From Symsagittifera roscoffensis (Eukaryota; Xenacoelomorpha; Acoela; Convolutidae), in contig NC_087066.1 in the NCBI RefSeq assembly GCF_963678635.1, forward strand, positions 49,225,581 through 49,285,580: DNA of 60,000 bases, given 5' to 3'. Position 1 is the first letter of the stretch, and each line of letters starts with the position of its first letter. Under the pieces are notes generated by a model, which saw nothing but the letters and a program-made list of their open reading frames with translations, searched no databases and had not been told where the DNA came from. The position numbers and the translations under genes are program-made. Positions 20,221 to 31,413 of this stretch are shown here, one piece after another.

Positions 20221-23200
20221 GTGTCTACATCTTCTGAAACTTCAACATATTTCAAAAAAGCTATGTTCAAAAAAGATGTTTATAAATAAAACGGATTGGG
20301 AACGTTTATCCAGTTTGTTTGTCTGGTGCTAAACTAACGATATTCGATGATGTCTTCTTTTGCAACCGGTATCTCATGGTTGGCTTTTATATTTCCTGAA
20401 GACCTTTTTTTACAGTTTCTGATGATGATATCTTAAAAAGTCTGCAATTTGATCAAACTTTGATCAAACTGCCGGGGTCAACCAGAGGGTAAGTTTACAA
20501 TTATTGACGAACGTTACTGGAGTCAGCTGTAATTTTTTAAATCAAGTATTGGCCAACCGTTCAAATGTTGCTTTCTCCAAAGCACTAATTCTCCATTAGA
20601 TTGAGGTTGGTTTTCACCGACCGCTTATTTATGCTGATGGTTTGTATTGTCGTCAATCCCATGCAACTGACCGTATAAGCTAGAGGTTGCGGCTGTGAAT
20701 CCTTGTTCTCTGCGTTTGTCCCCGAGACGACTGCTGCATTTGATGCACTATTTTTGGTTGTGTACTGAGATAGGTCATGAAAAAAATGTTTGGAACCATT
20801 TGCATTGTGAAGTCGTCACTCTGAAGGGCAATTGCTTCTTGAAAGTCAAGAACTTAAGCAACTTATGCAAAGCTCATGCTTTCTGACCAAATTTCTTTTC
20901 TCAACTGGTGCTAAAATTTTGTAATAGGTTAAGCTTAAGTTTTCACGAACTGCGTGTTTGTTTTAATTCAGAAGAAAAATTTCAGAAACTTTTGTTATGA
21001 TGACTGTTTAAAAAAAATACAAAAGAAACAACTAGGTGGTTGCTACTAGTTAAGTAAGGGTAAATTTCGGTTTGCTGAATGAGGATATTTACAATATAGT
21101 GCGGGTCACCGAAACAATTTCGAAGGCCCATCAGTGCAATTTTATAGAAAGCAGGGTTACATGAGTATACGGAACCTTCTAGGTAGGCTACCCGGCCGGT
21201 GAATCTCACTTATAGTAAAATTAATGTCAATTATAGCCTGGAACATGGTAAGCCAACGGGTCTCCGTCGTAGTTAGGTAAATTATTTGGAGGTGTTTTAA
21301 CAGAAAAATTTCATTCAATGTTTTCTAGTCCGGATAAAATTGTTTCGTCAAATTGATAACCGTGCTTTGATGGAATTGGCTGAAAATGATTGTGTTTTTG
21401 ATGAATTGAATTTCTTTCTCCAAACTTTCACTTCTAATCACTTCGCTCAAGCTAATCATAACTAAAATTTCAGACGTTTTGCTCCTAAAAAAGACCAAAC
21501 ACGCAGTCCGTGAAAATTTTCAAAACAAAAACGTAGAATTGTTTCAAGAATGGCTCGAAAAACAAGCTAAAGTGTTTGAACGATTGCAAGGGGAGCACTC
21601 GATCCTGGGAACGTCTGCAGTCAAATGAACTTCTTCTATTCTGTTCACTATTTGATGAGTTTGGAATATTGAAAAGCAGTTTATGATGATGTTGTGAATG
21701 TAGATTGTTTGGTTTCTTTCACTTCTATTTGTATCCATTATCTGGTTAAGCGGATGATATTGAAATAGCGGACGGGATTTATTTTGGTTGTATTTGGGTT
21801 GAATGAAAAAAGCTAATTGATTTTCCCTCAATGCATCTCTGTTTTGTTTGCTGTAAGACGAGATCAGATTTTTGACATCCTGTTCATGATGATGCTAAGC
21901 ATGCGGAATGTTTTATTGTATTTTTTTTGTTCCCATGACTATCTGCTACCTGGTTGTTCATATCCAAGTTTCTTTGAAACAGTTCATTTTAGATACTCTG
22001 AGAAAACATTTTCTGATTCATTTTGATGACGTTATTGGGAGATATATATAATGCCTTACAATTTCCTTATGAGTTAGGTGAAGTTTCCCATCAATTGAAG
22101 TCGAGTTTTGTATGGCATTATCTGGCTGTTGACGATTGAAATGAGAATTGATGACTCCAATGAAAAATTTTTGTCTGGATTTGCATGAACTGCAGGGGAT
22201 GAAAACTGGAACAGTTCATGATTTGATTCAATCTAAGTTTGCTGTCGACGCTTCTTGTACTGATGCAAGTAGTAGGTAATTTGTCGGTTGAATAGGCTGC
22301 TGACATCATGTAAAACATATTTGGTCTAAGCTTTCTTCTCTTGACTGAGAAGTTAGAGATGCTGAGTCTCTAGATAACGATTAGTTTGCAGAGTGATTCA
22401 AGGATATATGCTAGAAGTAGATGGTTAAGTTTCGCAGTCAAGTGGCATGTCGTGCTGAAATTTAATATTTGCGGTCAAGTGGCATGTCGTGCTGAAACGT
22501 AATCGGCACTCCATCAGAATAAATAATCACATGGTTGCTGGGGGCTGAGTTAACTGATATCCGGCTTGTGTGTCATTGACAAAGGGGTTTTGTGCGAATA
22601 CGGTGTCGATCAGCTTACGTTAAATGTATCAGAACCAGAACAATTGGTTAAGTCTTCGCTCAAACTGTTTTACATATTGGGTTGGCTCTAAAATTTGTCG
22701 TAAAAGACATGCACATATCTCCATTGTATCGTCGTTATATTGTGAAGGTCCATTTGCGAACAAATCAGTCAAAATTTTGCCTCTTTTTCAGGTTTTTTTT
22801 AAATTGTTAGTTTCGAATAACTATTTAGAATACATTTTTGTTTTTTGATGAAAAATTTTTTTGCTTAATTAAATTCGAAAGTAAATTTTTTCTACGAAGG
22901 CAAAAATCAATTTATCAAACTGGTAAATTTTTGTTTGGCATTATTCAGAAACTTCCCACAAAACTGTTCTTTGTAGCTGGAAAAAAGTTGTATCACACCA
23001 TGAAAATTTATAATTTTTTGTTCCTTTTTTTTCTGTTAAATTGTGTTTTTTTTTGTTTCCAAAAAATTTTGAATAAAGAAAACTTTTTTTAAATTAAAAC
23101 TTCAACTAAAATGGCTTTTTTCAGTTGTTCTTTTTTTATTTTACAATCAACAGGCCGCAAGCAATGAAAGGATGCAAAACGACGACAATTTTTTTCAGAA

Positions 23201-23260
23201 AAAAAACGAGAGGAAAATGCGTACTTATGCATACAAATTTTAAACCAGGATAAAGGAACG
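20221..23260. other. Likely decayed 5' part of the minus-strand BEL/Pao element; otherwise featureless
   Basis: Position suggests that the gag of the 17.5-20.2 kb element lay here. A minus-strand frame near 21560-21830 contains RIECSPCNRSNTLACF, faintly like a BEL zinc knuckle, but the match is too weak to call. A 45-bp direct duplication containing AAGTGGCATGTCGTGCTGAA occurs at about 22439-22500. AT-rich sequence with no ORF of note continues to 23260. Confidence 0.3.
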
Positions 23261-23269
23261 ACAATTAAC

Positions 23270-23490
23270 AAACCCAACCCACAGCGTGGACTGTCACAAA
23301 CTTAACAACAAGTTCACTTTTACAAGCTCAATCCTTTAATTTGTAAGCGAAGCCAAAAAAAAATGCGCAAATCGCCGAGCTGCGCCCGGCTAAGGAAACA
23401 CTGAAACATTATTACTGACCGGCCTAATCCACTTTTGGGAGAAAGAGACTCAACAGCTTCAAATACATAGCTTCGGCAAGCTCAAACAAA
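23270..23490 (+). repeat. Dispersed repeat R, copy 1
   Basis: CAGCGTGGACTGTC, a following ACTTTTACAAGCTC, and CCGAGCTGCGCCCGGCTA and GCCTAATCCACTTTTG occur in this order. The same words in the same order are found at 26880-27080, and the first third at 25340-25430. It is non-coding. Confidence 0.6.
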
Positions 23491-23887
23491 AGATTAGCCC
23501 TGCAAGCACTCGAATGACGATTTATTAAAACAGCGGCAACACGAAAGTCAACGACCTTACGTGATCCACAGCATCAAATGATTTTTTTTTCTATTCACGT
23601 TTTCCAGGCCATAAATTGCAAGCTCCTAACCCTTCTCCTCGCAAAGTTCCAGACCTAATCCACGGCGCTCACCGAACGCGAAGTTCTGCAACAAAAGATG
23701 ACTAAACGCTCATCGAAAAGCAAGATTGGAACATCCTGACTGCAGAGTGTGCAATGTATCTCTCGGACTTGACCTCCAGCTACGGGATCCTCTAACATCA
23801 ACTTTAAATCTCAAACCACCATTGGAAGACTGAGCTTAATAATCATTTAGATCAGATGGCCAAATATAATTTTTGAACTAAGTATAA

Positions 23888-24910
23888 CCCGAATTTCAGC
23901 GGAAGAAACAGCAAAACAAATTTAACAAAAAATCCCAATCCTTTAAATCCCAGTTAGCAAAAAGGCAAGAGCAAAAATTATCATTGAAAATATCCATTAG
24001 GTTCGGATTTGTATCCTTTTTATAACTATGATCCTCCAGTTAACATACTCACACTTGATGCAAAAAAAGGCCAAAATACAGCCAAGAATTCTATTCCGAA
24101 GAACACAAGAAGGCAGAAGAGTAAAAACAAAACCAGTCCAGGTAGTAGCAGTCAAGGACTATGAAAACCCACAAGAGCACCCAGAGTTTCCGCAGCACAA
24201 ATGTTCACTAGCTGTTCGAAATCAAGGCAGAAATTGTAACACGCCAGAAAATGACATAAGCAGATTACGTTTGCCATACAGCGCTTTTTACGCGATTGTA
24301 TTCGGAGATTGAAACAATCAGAAGACGGATGAACTCATGAACTGCCACGGAAAAAGCTTGGAACTTTCCGCAGGGGTTACACCCTTTGGCTAGTATTTAT
24401 AGACAATTTATCCTAATGATTAATTTTGATAAATTTCACTTACGCCTTTTTGCCTCACCCATTGAGCCACACAAAAAGGGCTCCAGCAGTCTAATTTTGC
24501 CATTTTACGATGTAATGCTGGCTCATTAGACAACCTACAAAATAGAAAGTTAGTTAAAACGATCATAGCATTGCACTTCTTTTCACCTCTTACTTTCACG
24601 CCTATTATACGTTCTTCTTCACCTTTCATGACGATTCTAAATCATTTTTACATTTTTATTTCATTCCCAAAAAAAGAAAAAAACAAAACCAATCTTTTTT
24701 TGAGAACTGAGACGCAAATCAAGGAAACGCGGGCAATAACAGACGCACTTCCCGCCGACAAAACTATCTTTTACCCAAATTTGACCCAAAAACTTTGACT
24801 CATCAGAGTTAGCGTTAACCGAGGATATGAAATTTGTCAAACCTCTCAAAATTGAGCGAAGACTCACAGAACAAACCAGTAGGACAAAGAATTCCATACG
24901 GCTTGCCAAG
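23888..24910 (+). repeat. Duplicated non-coding block, copy 1
   Basis: The block aligns with 25441-26215 (offset about 1550) and then with 26612-26855 (offset about 1941). Shared landmarks include GCTGGCTCATTAGACAACCT, CGATCATAGCATTGCACTTC, TTAACCGAGGATA-like words and AATTCCATACGG-like words. It differs from copy 2 mainly by lacking about 390 bp. Small ORFs inside it are not conserved between copies, so it is treated as non-coding. Confidence 0.65.
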
Positions 24911-25169
24911 AGACTAGAGAAAGTCAAAACATGATTTTTTCAAACTTTACAGCAAGGAATAAATCGTTATATACAAAATCAGCAGGTCGAAAGTATCATA
25001 GTAACCGAGATTACAGTCAGGAGTCCCTTCATCACATTATCCAATCAAAAATCGTCGGAATTTGCAGGTTATAGAAGAGTAGCATATGTGGATAGAAGTG
25101 TAAATGTGGGTAGGGGGAGGGGGTGATTAGGAGGAGGGAAGGAAGTGGAAAGGAAGAATGATGGCACTA

Positions 25170-25170
<1 letters not shown>

Positions 25171-25204
<34 letters not shown>

Positions 25205-25214
25205 TGTGTGTGTG
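25171..25214 (+). repeat. (GT)n microsatellite
   Basis: Alternating GT for about 43 bp, interrupted once by TTT. It is flanked by purine-rich sequence on the 5' side. Confidence 0.95.
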
Positions 25215-25339
25215 ATGGTTGGGTGTGGGGGTAGAGAAAGGGGTACCCCAAATAAGAAAAAAATGTTACAATGTTTTTCAATTAATTTTGTGGATATGTT
25301 TAACTATGCAAAAGTAATCAGTAAGCAAATTTAATCAGA

Positions 25340-25430
25340 AGCAAACCCGATCAACAGCGTGGACTGTCACAAACTTAACAACAAGGTCACTTTTACAAGA
25401 TCATTCATTTGCTTTGTAAGCGAACCAAAA
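25340..25430 (+). repeat. Dispersed repeat R, short copy
   Basis: CAACAGCGTGGACTGTCACA, AACTTAACAACAAGGTCACT and TTGTAAGCGAACC match the first third of the copies at 23270 and 26880. Confidence 0.55.
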
Positions 25431-25440
25431 CAAATTTCCC

Positions 25441-26855
25441 GAACCCGAATTTCAACGGAAGAAATAGCCAAACTAATATAACAAAAAAACCCAATCCCTT
25501 AAATCCCAGTTAGAACAAAGTTAGAGCAATAAATACCATGGAAAATTTGCATTAGGTTCGGACTTGTATCCTCTTTTATAAGTATGATCCTCCATTTAAC
25601 ATATGATGCAAAAAAGGGCCAAAATACAGCCAAGATTTTTATTCACGAGAACACACGAAAGCAGAAGAGTAAAAACAAAACTATTCCAGGTAGTAGCGGT
25701 CAATGACTATGAAAACCCTTAAGAGCACCCAGAATTTCTGCAGCACAAATGCTCACTAGCTGTGCCACTCGAAGTCAACGCAAAATTTGAAAATACACCA
25801 CAAAATGACATAAGCAGATTACGTTTGCCATACAGCTTTTTACGCGAATGTACCCGGAGATTGAAACAATCAGAAGACGGATGAACTCATGAACTGCCAC
25901 GGACAAAGCTTGGAACTTTCGGCAGGGGTTACACCCTATGGCTAGAATCTACAGACAATTTAGAACTAATTGAGTAATTTTGATAAACTTCACTTACGCC
26001 TTTTTGTCTCACTAATTGAGCCACAAAAAATGTATTCCAGCAGTCTAATTTTGCCAGTTTTCGATATAATGCTGGCTCATTAGACAACCTACAAAATAGA
26101 AAATTACTTAAAACGATCATAGCATTGCACTTCTTTTCACCTCTTACTTTCACGTCTATTATACGTTCTTCTTCACCTTTAATGGCGATTCTAATTCAAT
26201 TTTACGTTTTTTATTTCATTCCAAATTTTACAGCGGCATAACATGCAGCCACTTTTGTAGCGTTTTAATCACTCGGAGGCACAAGTCTCAATCAGTGTCC
26301 CAAAAACTGCCAAAAACCGCTTCTTTGCCAAAAAACAACCATTTGAGCTGCCACAAACAAAGCTACAGAATAAAACAAAATTTCAAACCCAAAAAATAAG
26401 TAACTATTCTGCACATCAATCTACTCAAAGTTTTGAGAAAACAATCAATCCAACCGATCACTTTGGTAAGGGTGTCCACTAATCATACTCAAAATTAGGT
26501 ATTTAAAAAAAGCACTTTCGCAACACTTTGACAACCCTAGACTAACGAGACAAACATCAATCCACAATTCAACAAAACACCTGGTCGCGGAAGAACCCAA
26601 TAGCCAGCATGGAAAGAGAAAAAACAAAACCAACCCTTTTTGGCAACTGAGGCGCAAAGCAAGGAAATGCGAGCAATAACAGATGCATTTTTTGCCGGCA
26701 AAACTCGCTTTTCACCAATTATGACCAAAAAAATTTTGACTCTTCAGACTTAACACTAACCGAGGATACAAAAATTGTCAAATCTCACAAAATTGAGAGA
26801 AGGCTCACAAAAAAAACCAGTAGGACCAAAATTTCCATACGGTTGCCCACGGAAC
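25441..26855 (+). repeat. Duplicated non-coding block, copy 2, with about 390 bp extra
   Basis: This corresponds to 23888-24910. Positions 25441-26215 align with the first 780 bp of copy 1, and 26612-26855 align with the rest. The intervening 26216-26611 is absent from copy 1. I found no terminal repeats or target duplication at the edges of the extra segment, so insertion here and deletion there are equally possible. Confidence 0.6.
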
Positions 26856-26879
26856 AAGCTGTTTTATTCTCTCAATCAC

Positions 26880-27080
26880 CCAACCCAAACAACAGCGTGG
26901 ACTGTCGCAAATGTAACAGCAGGGTCACTCGTACAAGCTCAGACCATCACTTCGGAAGCGAAACCAAAAAAAACTGCGCAAAGCACCGAGCTGCGCCCGG
27001 CTATTGGAACACTACACTGCACTGCCTAATCCACTTTTGAGGGTAAGAAATTCAGCAGCTTCAAGTAAATAGCTTCGTAA
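26880..27080 (+). repeat. Dispersed repeat R, copy 2
   Basis: ACAGCGTGGACTGTC, CGAGCTGCGCCCGGCTA and GCCTAATCCACTTTTG match the copy at 23270-23490 in order. It ends just before the inverted-repeat element that starts at 27100. Confidence 0.6.
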
Positions 27081-27280
27081 TTTCACAACACTTCAACAAC
27101 CCGCACCGAAGTTTCTCCGATTATTATCTATTATCTGGCGATTTTAAGGTCGAACCAAAAATTATTCTTTTAATAATCAATTATCTGGTGATTTTGTGGT
27201 CGCAGAGTAAAATAATCGATTATATGGAGAAAACAATCCAATAAAAAGCTTTATTTTTATGACGATTATGTTGGAATTAT

Positions 27281-27314
27281 AATAGATTATAATAGATTAT
27301 AATAGATTATAATA
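27281..27314 (+). repeat. 10-bp tandem repeat (AATAGATTAT)3
   Basis: Three perfect copies plus a partial one. The same word is scattered near both ends of the surrounding 1.9-kb element. Confidence 0.85.
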
Positions 27315-27993
27315 TCAACAAAATTGATATAAAAATTCGATCAAAAACACAAAAATGTGCGACCTCAACTTTTTCAAATTCTTAGTTGCCCGAGCATGGA
27401 AATATAACATTTTTTGCAGCAAAACAAGCTTTTATGTAAATTTCGAACTGAATTTCAAGTTTTGTTACGTGTCTTGTTCTTACATCATTCTCAATCCCAT
27501 CAGAGGCACAAGATCCAAATGGCGATCCCTCGGCGTTGAGGACGGTTTCACAATTAGAATGGCATTCTAAAAATTCACACGCTGTTAACTGGGGCTTTCA
27601 TCGCGCATAACTGACTCCTACGATATTAGAATTTCGACACCATTTGCATAATATTTCGAAGAATATGAGATGTTTGAAGATAAAAACACAAGATGACACC
27701 TGTGAACAAGCAACGAAAACCAATTCGAAACCAATTTATTTTGATTTGATGAAATATTTATGGCTGTTGATTTAAAAAAAGTGCTATAATTGAACACGGT
27801 AAATGAAAAATGAGTATTTCACAAATATGTAATTGAGAGTAAAAATTGATTAATAGATATTCGAATGGAAGCAGGCTTCTCAAATATTTCCAATTTAGTA
27901 TTTTTCATCAGCGATGATCATCAAAAATGTATTGACGGAATTGAATTCATTCTTCTCAATCCCATCAGAACTCGAAATAATAAATTTGATTTG

Positions 27994-28169
27994 AATGGGC
28001 GGGATTAGCGGCAAGTATGAAAAATGACTAAACTCAACAAAAAAGACTTCGTAAATTTGTTTAATTTGCATCGTATTGTAATGGGGGAGTTGGATAATGT
28101 ATCTTAGAATAAAATCTAAGTCTTTTTTGTTGAATAAAATCTTTCATGCCTGCTGCCAATCCGACCCAG
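27994..28169. mobile_element. Foldback MITE nested in the 1.9-kb element
   Basis: The 176-bp segment folds back on itself. GGGCGGGATTAGCGGCAAG and CTCAACAAAAAAGACTT on the left are mirrored by AAGTCTTTTTTGTTGA and CTGCTGCCAATCCGACCC on the right. It is flanked by the direct 10-bp repeat ATTTGATTTG at 27984-27993 and 28170-28179, a plausible target-site duplication. It has no coding capacity. Confidence 0.7.
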
Positions 28170-28587
28170 ATTTGATTTGGTGAATACTATGATGTTTTTC
28201 TAATGTTTTTAATTTTCAGATCAAGTTTTAATGTTCACGATGATCATGACGAACAAAGATTTCACAAATAAATATCCCAATGATTCGAATCTGCTACCAC
28301 TGCTTACTATGATTTCATTGCATATTTTTGAGCTCAAATCTGGTTTATATTTACAATATTCTTGAATTTTTACATATGTTTTTGCACAAAATCTGATTTA
28401 CAAGGATGATATTTTGTATTTTTGTTGCATATTTTTTGTGCCGAAAATCTTGTTCATTTTGATGATTTTCATGATTTGTGTCGTTTGGTTTGAATTCAAC
28501 TTTTGCTTTGAGTTTTCATATAGCACGCTTTTAAGAAGAGAAAAATTAGTTTTTCTGACAATATAATTAAATTTTTTGACAACATAA

Positions 28588-28760
28588 TCGATTTTATTGC
28601 AATTTTATGGCGATAGCAATAGTTTTTGTTGCGATTTTATGGCAGTTTTATGGCGGAAACAATATAGTTTATTGCAATTTTATGGCAAAAACAATAGATT
28701 TTATTGCAATTTTATGGCAAAAACAATCGATTTTATTGCGATTTCATGGCGATTTCAGGG
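28588..28760 (+). repeat. Minisatellite, unit about 32 bp
   Basis: Tandem copies of a unit containing ATTGCAATTTTATGGC and AAAAACAAT[A/C]GATTTT. The central units are nearly identical and the outer ones diverged. An ORF that runs through it is a by-product of the repeat. Confidence 0.8.
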
Positions 28761-29304
28761 CAAAAAAAATAGATTTCATGAGATGATATGGAGATAAAAA
28801 TACATTTTAGTGGAATTACAAGGCAATATATTCTTGATGAAAATAATCTATTTTCTTTCTATTATAATAGAAAATGTTGCTTAAATTGGTTACACATAAT
28901 CGATTATAATGGCAATATTTTCGGCAACATTTTCTCAATATAATCTATTTTTATCCGAGAAACTTCGGTGCGGGAACCCTATTTCCATTTTTTCATGGAT
29001 CTTGTGAGGCAAAGTCCTCGTGAGTGCTTCGCAGTGAATATCCGTTTGTTCAACCCTTCAGCGACAAAATTATTGTGTCAGCCTGCGCTTTGCAGTCCTG
29101 CCGTGTTGACTTTTCATACTATTTTTACTGCTTCTATTCAAGTGTTTAGGCAAGGCGTTAACAAAGCGTAAAACCTTGTTTGCACTCGACGAACAGTGTA
29201 ACTTTTTCAAAAAACTAGGACGAAAAATGATCAACTCCTCTGAGTCAACTCGTAAAAGCCTAGTGTGCAATACGTTTTCACAAACAAGTTCATGTACCGC
29301 TCAC

Positions 29305-29461
29305 CGATTAACTTTACCCGCAAGGAAGACCAATCCTTTAATCCCTGGCCGTCGACAGAATCCCCTTCCTTCCACCCTAACTCCAGCAAGCGCGATTTGT
29401 CGAAGAATTCAGCACGGAACTTCCCCATATCCTCCTGCAAATCACCTGTGTCGTGGACAAT
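29305..29461 (-). CDS. Candidate exon of an unidentified host gene
   Basis: A 157-bp open stretch has balanced, coding-like codon use, unlike its AT-rich surroundings. It is bounded by an acceptor-like CTTTTTGCAG at 29462-29471 and a donor-like GTGAGC at 29299-29304 (minus strand). The translation includes DTGDLQEDMGKFRAEFF and LLELGWKEGD, mostly soluble and acidic. I recognise no domain. A second candidate exon on the same strand lies about 760 bp upstream (30222-30370). This is inference from splice signals and composition only. Confidence 0.35.
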
Positions 29462-30221
29462 CTGCAAAAAGAAAATTTAACCCTTAACAGGCCATCGGAA
29501 CCATCAGGCGAAAACTTCAAAAGTTCTTAATAAGCGTTTTACCGCCCTTTCTCATCACCAACTCCACGCTCGTTAAAGTTTAGTCCATATAAACTCTTTG
29601 ATTTCGGCAAAGTAATTAAAAAAAAACGCCCAGGTTTTTTGATAATTATTTGGCAATTAAATATTTGAACCATTCTTTTTAGTTACAATATAACAAAAGT
29701 TCCACGTATTAGAGGTAAACTCGACACTGACACAAATTCAAAAAAAAACAGAATTCTAATGGAATTTTTTTTGTTAGAATGCTTTTCTTGTCCCCCAAAG
29801 GCTTAAGTTGAACAATCAGATCTATTACCGTTTTCTCGGTGCTTCCCTTGGCCTCATTTTTGATTCTGTTACCTATTTTCTCTATAAACTATACCTTTTT
29901 ACAAACCCCAAGATGCAATTTCCCCTACTTACTTTCAGCATCTAATCTTAAAGGACAGGGCTAGCCTCATCCTAGCTCGAAATTGAAGCCTGAATCAGAC
30001 ACCTATTCCCACATGCTTCGAGTTAACAGTTCCTATCCTCTACGCTAGAAAACTCAGTGTGCTGAAATCTACTATTTTAAAAGTATTTTACCTATTTTCT
30101 TTTGAATACTCCCTGAACGAACTTGTCACAATGTCGCACCCAATGTCGAGATATGAGATACCTATTCCCAGTAATGATCCATGATGTCACTCCCAACCCG
30201 GAGTCAAGCTATATCATGTAC

Positions 30222-30370
30222 CTGATCGGGTGGAGTCGCTCAGCCGAGCCGTGAACAGTTATAATCCACGCAGAATCAACAGCTGCTTCCATCAAATCCC
30301 ACTGCATATGAAAAGCTATGAGGGCAAAAATCTCATCCGATTTTGTGAAGGACTGATCTGCATCCATCGC
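30222..30370 (-). CDS. Candidate exon of an unidentified host gene, beside the BEL insertion
   Basis: A 149-bp open stretch lies between an acceptor-like TTCAG (30371-30375, minus strand) and a donor CAG/GTACATG at 30222/30221. The translation includes DADQSFTKSDEIFALIAFH and AVDSAWIITVHGSAERLH, coding-like and without stops. No domain is recognised. The BEL element is inserted only a few bases upstream of the putative acceptor, so the normal polypyrimidine tract has been displaced to beyond 40491. It may belong to the same gene as the candidate exon at 29305-29461. Confidence 0.35.
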
Positions 30371-30376
30371 CTGAAC

Positions 30377-30381
30377 ATCAG
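30377..30381 (+). repeat. Target-site duplication of the BEL/Pao element, left copy (ATCAG)
   Basis: ATCAG directly precedes the 5' LTR (TGTTGCAG...) and recurs directly after the 3' LTR at 40492-40496. Five base pairs is a usual duplication length for BEL/Pao insertions. Confidence 0.9.
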
Positions 30382-30441
30382 TGTTGCAGCGCAAATGTAA
30401 ATGTAAGCGAGAGTATAAATGCATTTAAATGCAAATGCAAA

Positions 30442-30504
30442 TAGCGCAACTGGCCGAGAGTATGTAACTCTGTCTACCAGTCTGAGGATACCAGGTTCGA
30501 CCCC
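30442..30504 (+). promoter_or_regulatory. tRNA-like sequence with Pol III A and B boxes in the 5' LTR
   Basis: TAGCGCAACTGG (30442-30453) fits the A-box consensus TRGYNNARNNGG, and GGTTCGACCCC (30494-30504) fits the B box. The spacing is about 40 bp. Between them ACTGG/CCAGT and AGAGT/ACTCT can pair, so the segment folds but is not a proper cloverleaf. GGCCGAG next to the A box resembles the D arm of Leu or Ser tRNAs. A functional tRNA is unlikely. It may be a captured tRNA or SINE head. Confidence 0.5.
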
Positions 30505-30871
30505 CCCCGCAAACCTATTTTAACCGTCTTTTCGCTCTAATTTGGTTCAGCCTTGATTAAGGCTGACCTTTAAAAAGAGAAATTTGTCTCAAGGACAAAT
30601 ACTGGCCATTTTTTGGCAGCTTGCTTTGAGTTATGCAGTTTTTTGGGGCCGATGTTACCGATGTTACCGATGTTACCGATGTTAACAAAAAAAAAGTTTG
30701 TTAAAAAAATCGTTATTTTTCCGATAAAATACTCGTTATCAAGGCTGCTCAAAAATTAATTTTTAATTGAAAAATTAAATTTCAGCGAAAAATCAATTAA
30801 CGGAAATGGAGAAAACTAAAAATCCATTAATGGCCATTATGGCCATTAATGGCGTTCAATTCAAATGTTTC

Positions 30872-31318
30872 TCAGTTTTCTTCTTGAAGAGCGTCATTGA
30901 CGGTTTCAACATTCCACATTCGTGCATTGGCTTTGAGAAAGAGCTGTTCTTCGAGATGTAAAGGGGTTATTGATTGCCGCACGTCACCCAGAGAATACCC
31001 AGCTGCGCTGAAAAATCTTTCAAAACGGTTCGAGGTCGGCTCCAAAAATTTGCAACTCATGTACTCCGTCGCAGTTGTCTTTGCACGCTTGCTCTCCAAA
31101 ACGCGTGTTGCAAAATCCGACGAACTGGCACTCACAGAAGGCAAAACAGCTGTACAGCTCCTCAGAGATTGACACTCCTCTTTCTCTCTGATTGTCAAGT
31201 TTGCCTCATTCTCGTCCAAAATCTTGACGACACCATTTTCAAAGTTCGGGCTGGCGATAATTGAAGCGTTTGGCGCAAGATATTTCATGTCCATGTCCAA
31301 CTCGGGAACACGGTTCAC
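30872..31318 (-). pseudogene. hAT transposase C-terminal dimerisation region
   Basis: This 148-codon ORF ends with FLEPTSNRFERFFSAAGYS, the R/E-R-x-F-S-x-A-G block of the hAT C-terminal dimerisation domain. LHLEEQLFLKANARMWN, the usual L-F-L-K-x-N ending, follows a few residues later. The N-terminal half is a linker with no motif. The DDE catalytic residues and the rest of the RNase H-like core are absent. The gene lies on the minus strand, downstream of the BED-finger ORF in the expected order, and is a product of internal deletion. Confidence 0.8.
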
Positions 31319-31413
31319 GACTTCGTCAAAAAGAAGTCTGGTCGATGATAAGTCGATAGATTCCCGCTGTAGAGCTAAAGTTACTGAATCGAGCTAAAGT
31401 TACTGAAAGAATT

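Larger units (their letters stand above)
27100..28974. mobile_element. Inverted-repeat DNA element of 1.9 kb, non-coding
   Basis: The left end CCCGCACCGAAGTTTCTC is repeated as the exact reverse complement at the right end (28957-28974). The 4-5 bases inward also match partly, and both subterminal regions carry ATAATCGATTAT or AATAGATTAT words. No transposase ORF is present. A target duplication could not be identified with confidence. The interior holds a 10-bp tandem repeat, a 32-bp minisatellite and a nested MITE. Confidence 0.65.

Noticed and set aside
25069-25281. 70-codon ORF rich in His-Thr
   Set aside because: It is the translation of the (GT)n microsatellite.
28597-28797. 66-codon ORF with repeated F-Y/N-F-M-A units
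   Set aside because: It is translated minisatellite; the repeat explains the open frame.
30442-30504. Functional tRNA gene in the LTR
   Set aside because: A and B boxes are present, but no acceptor stem or proper T arm can be drawn, so only a tRNA-like promoter is claimed.
30650-30690. CRISPR-like array of GATGTTACC repeats
   Set aside because: It is a 9-bp head-to-tail tandem repeat without spacers, shared by both LTRs.
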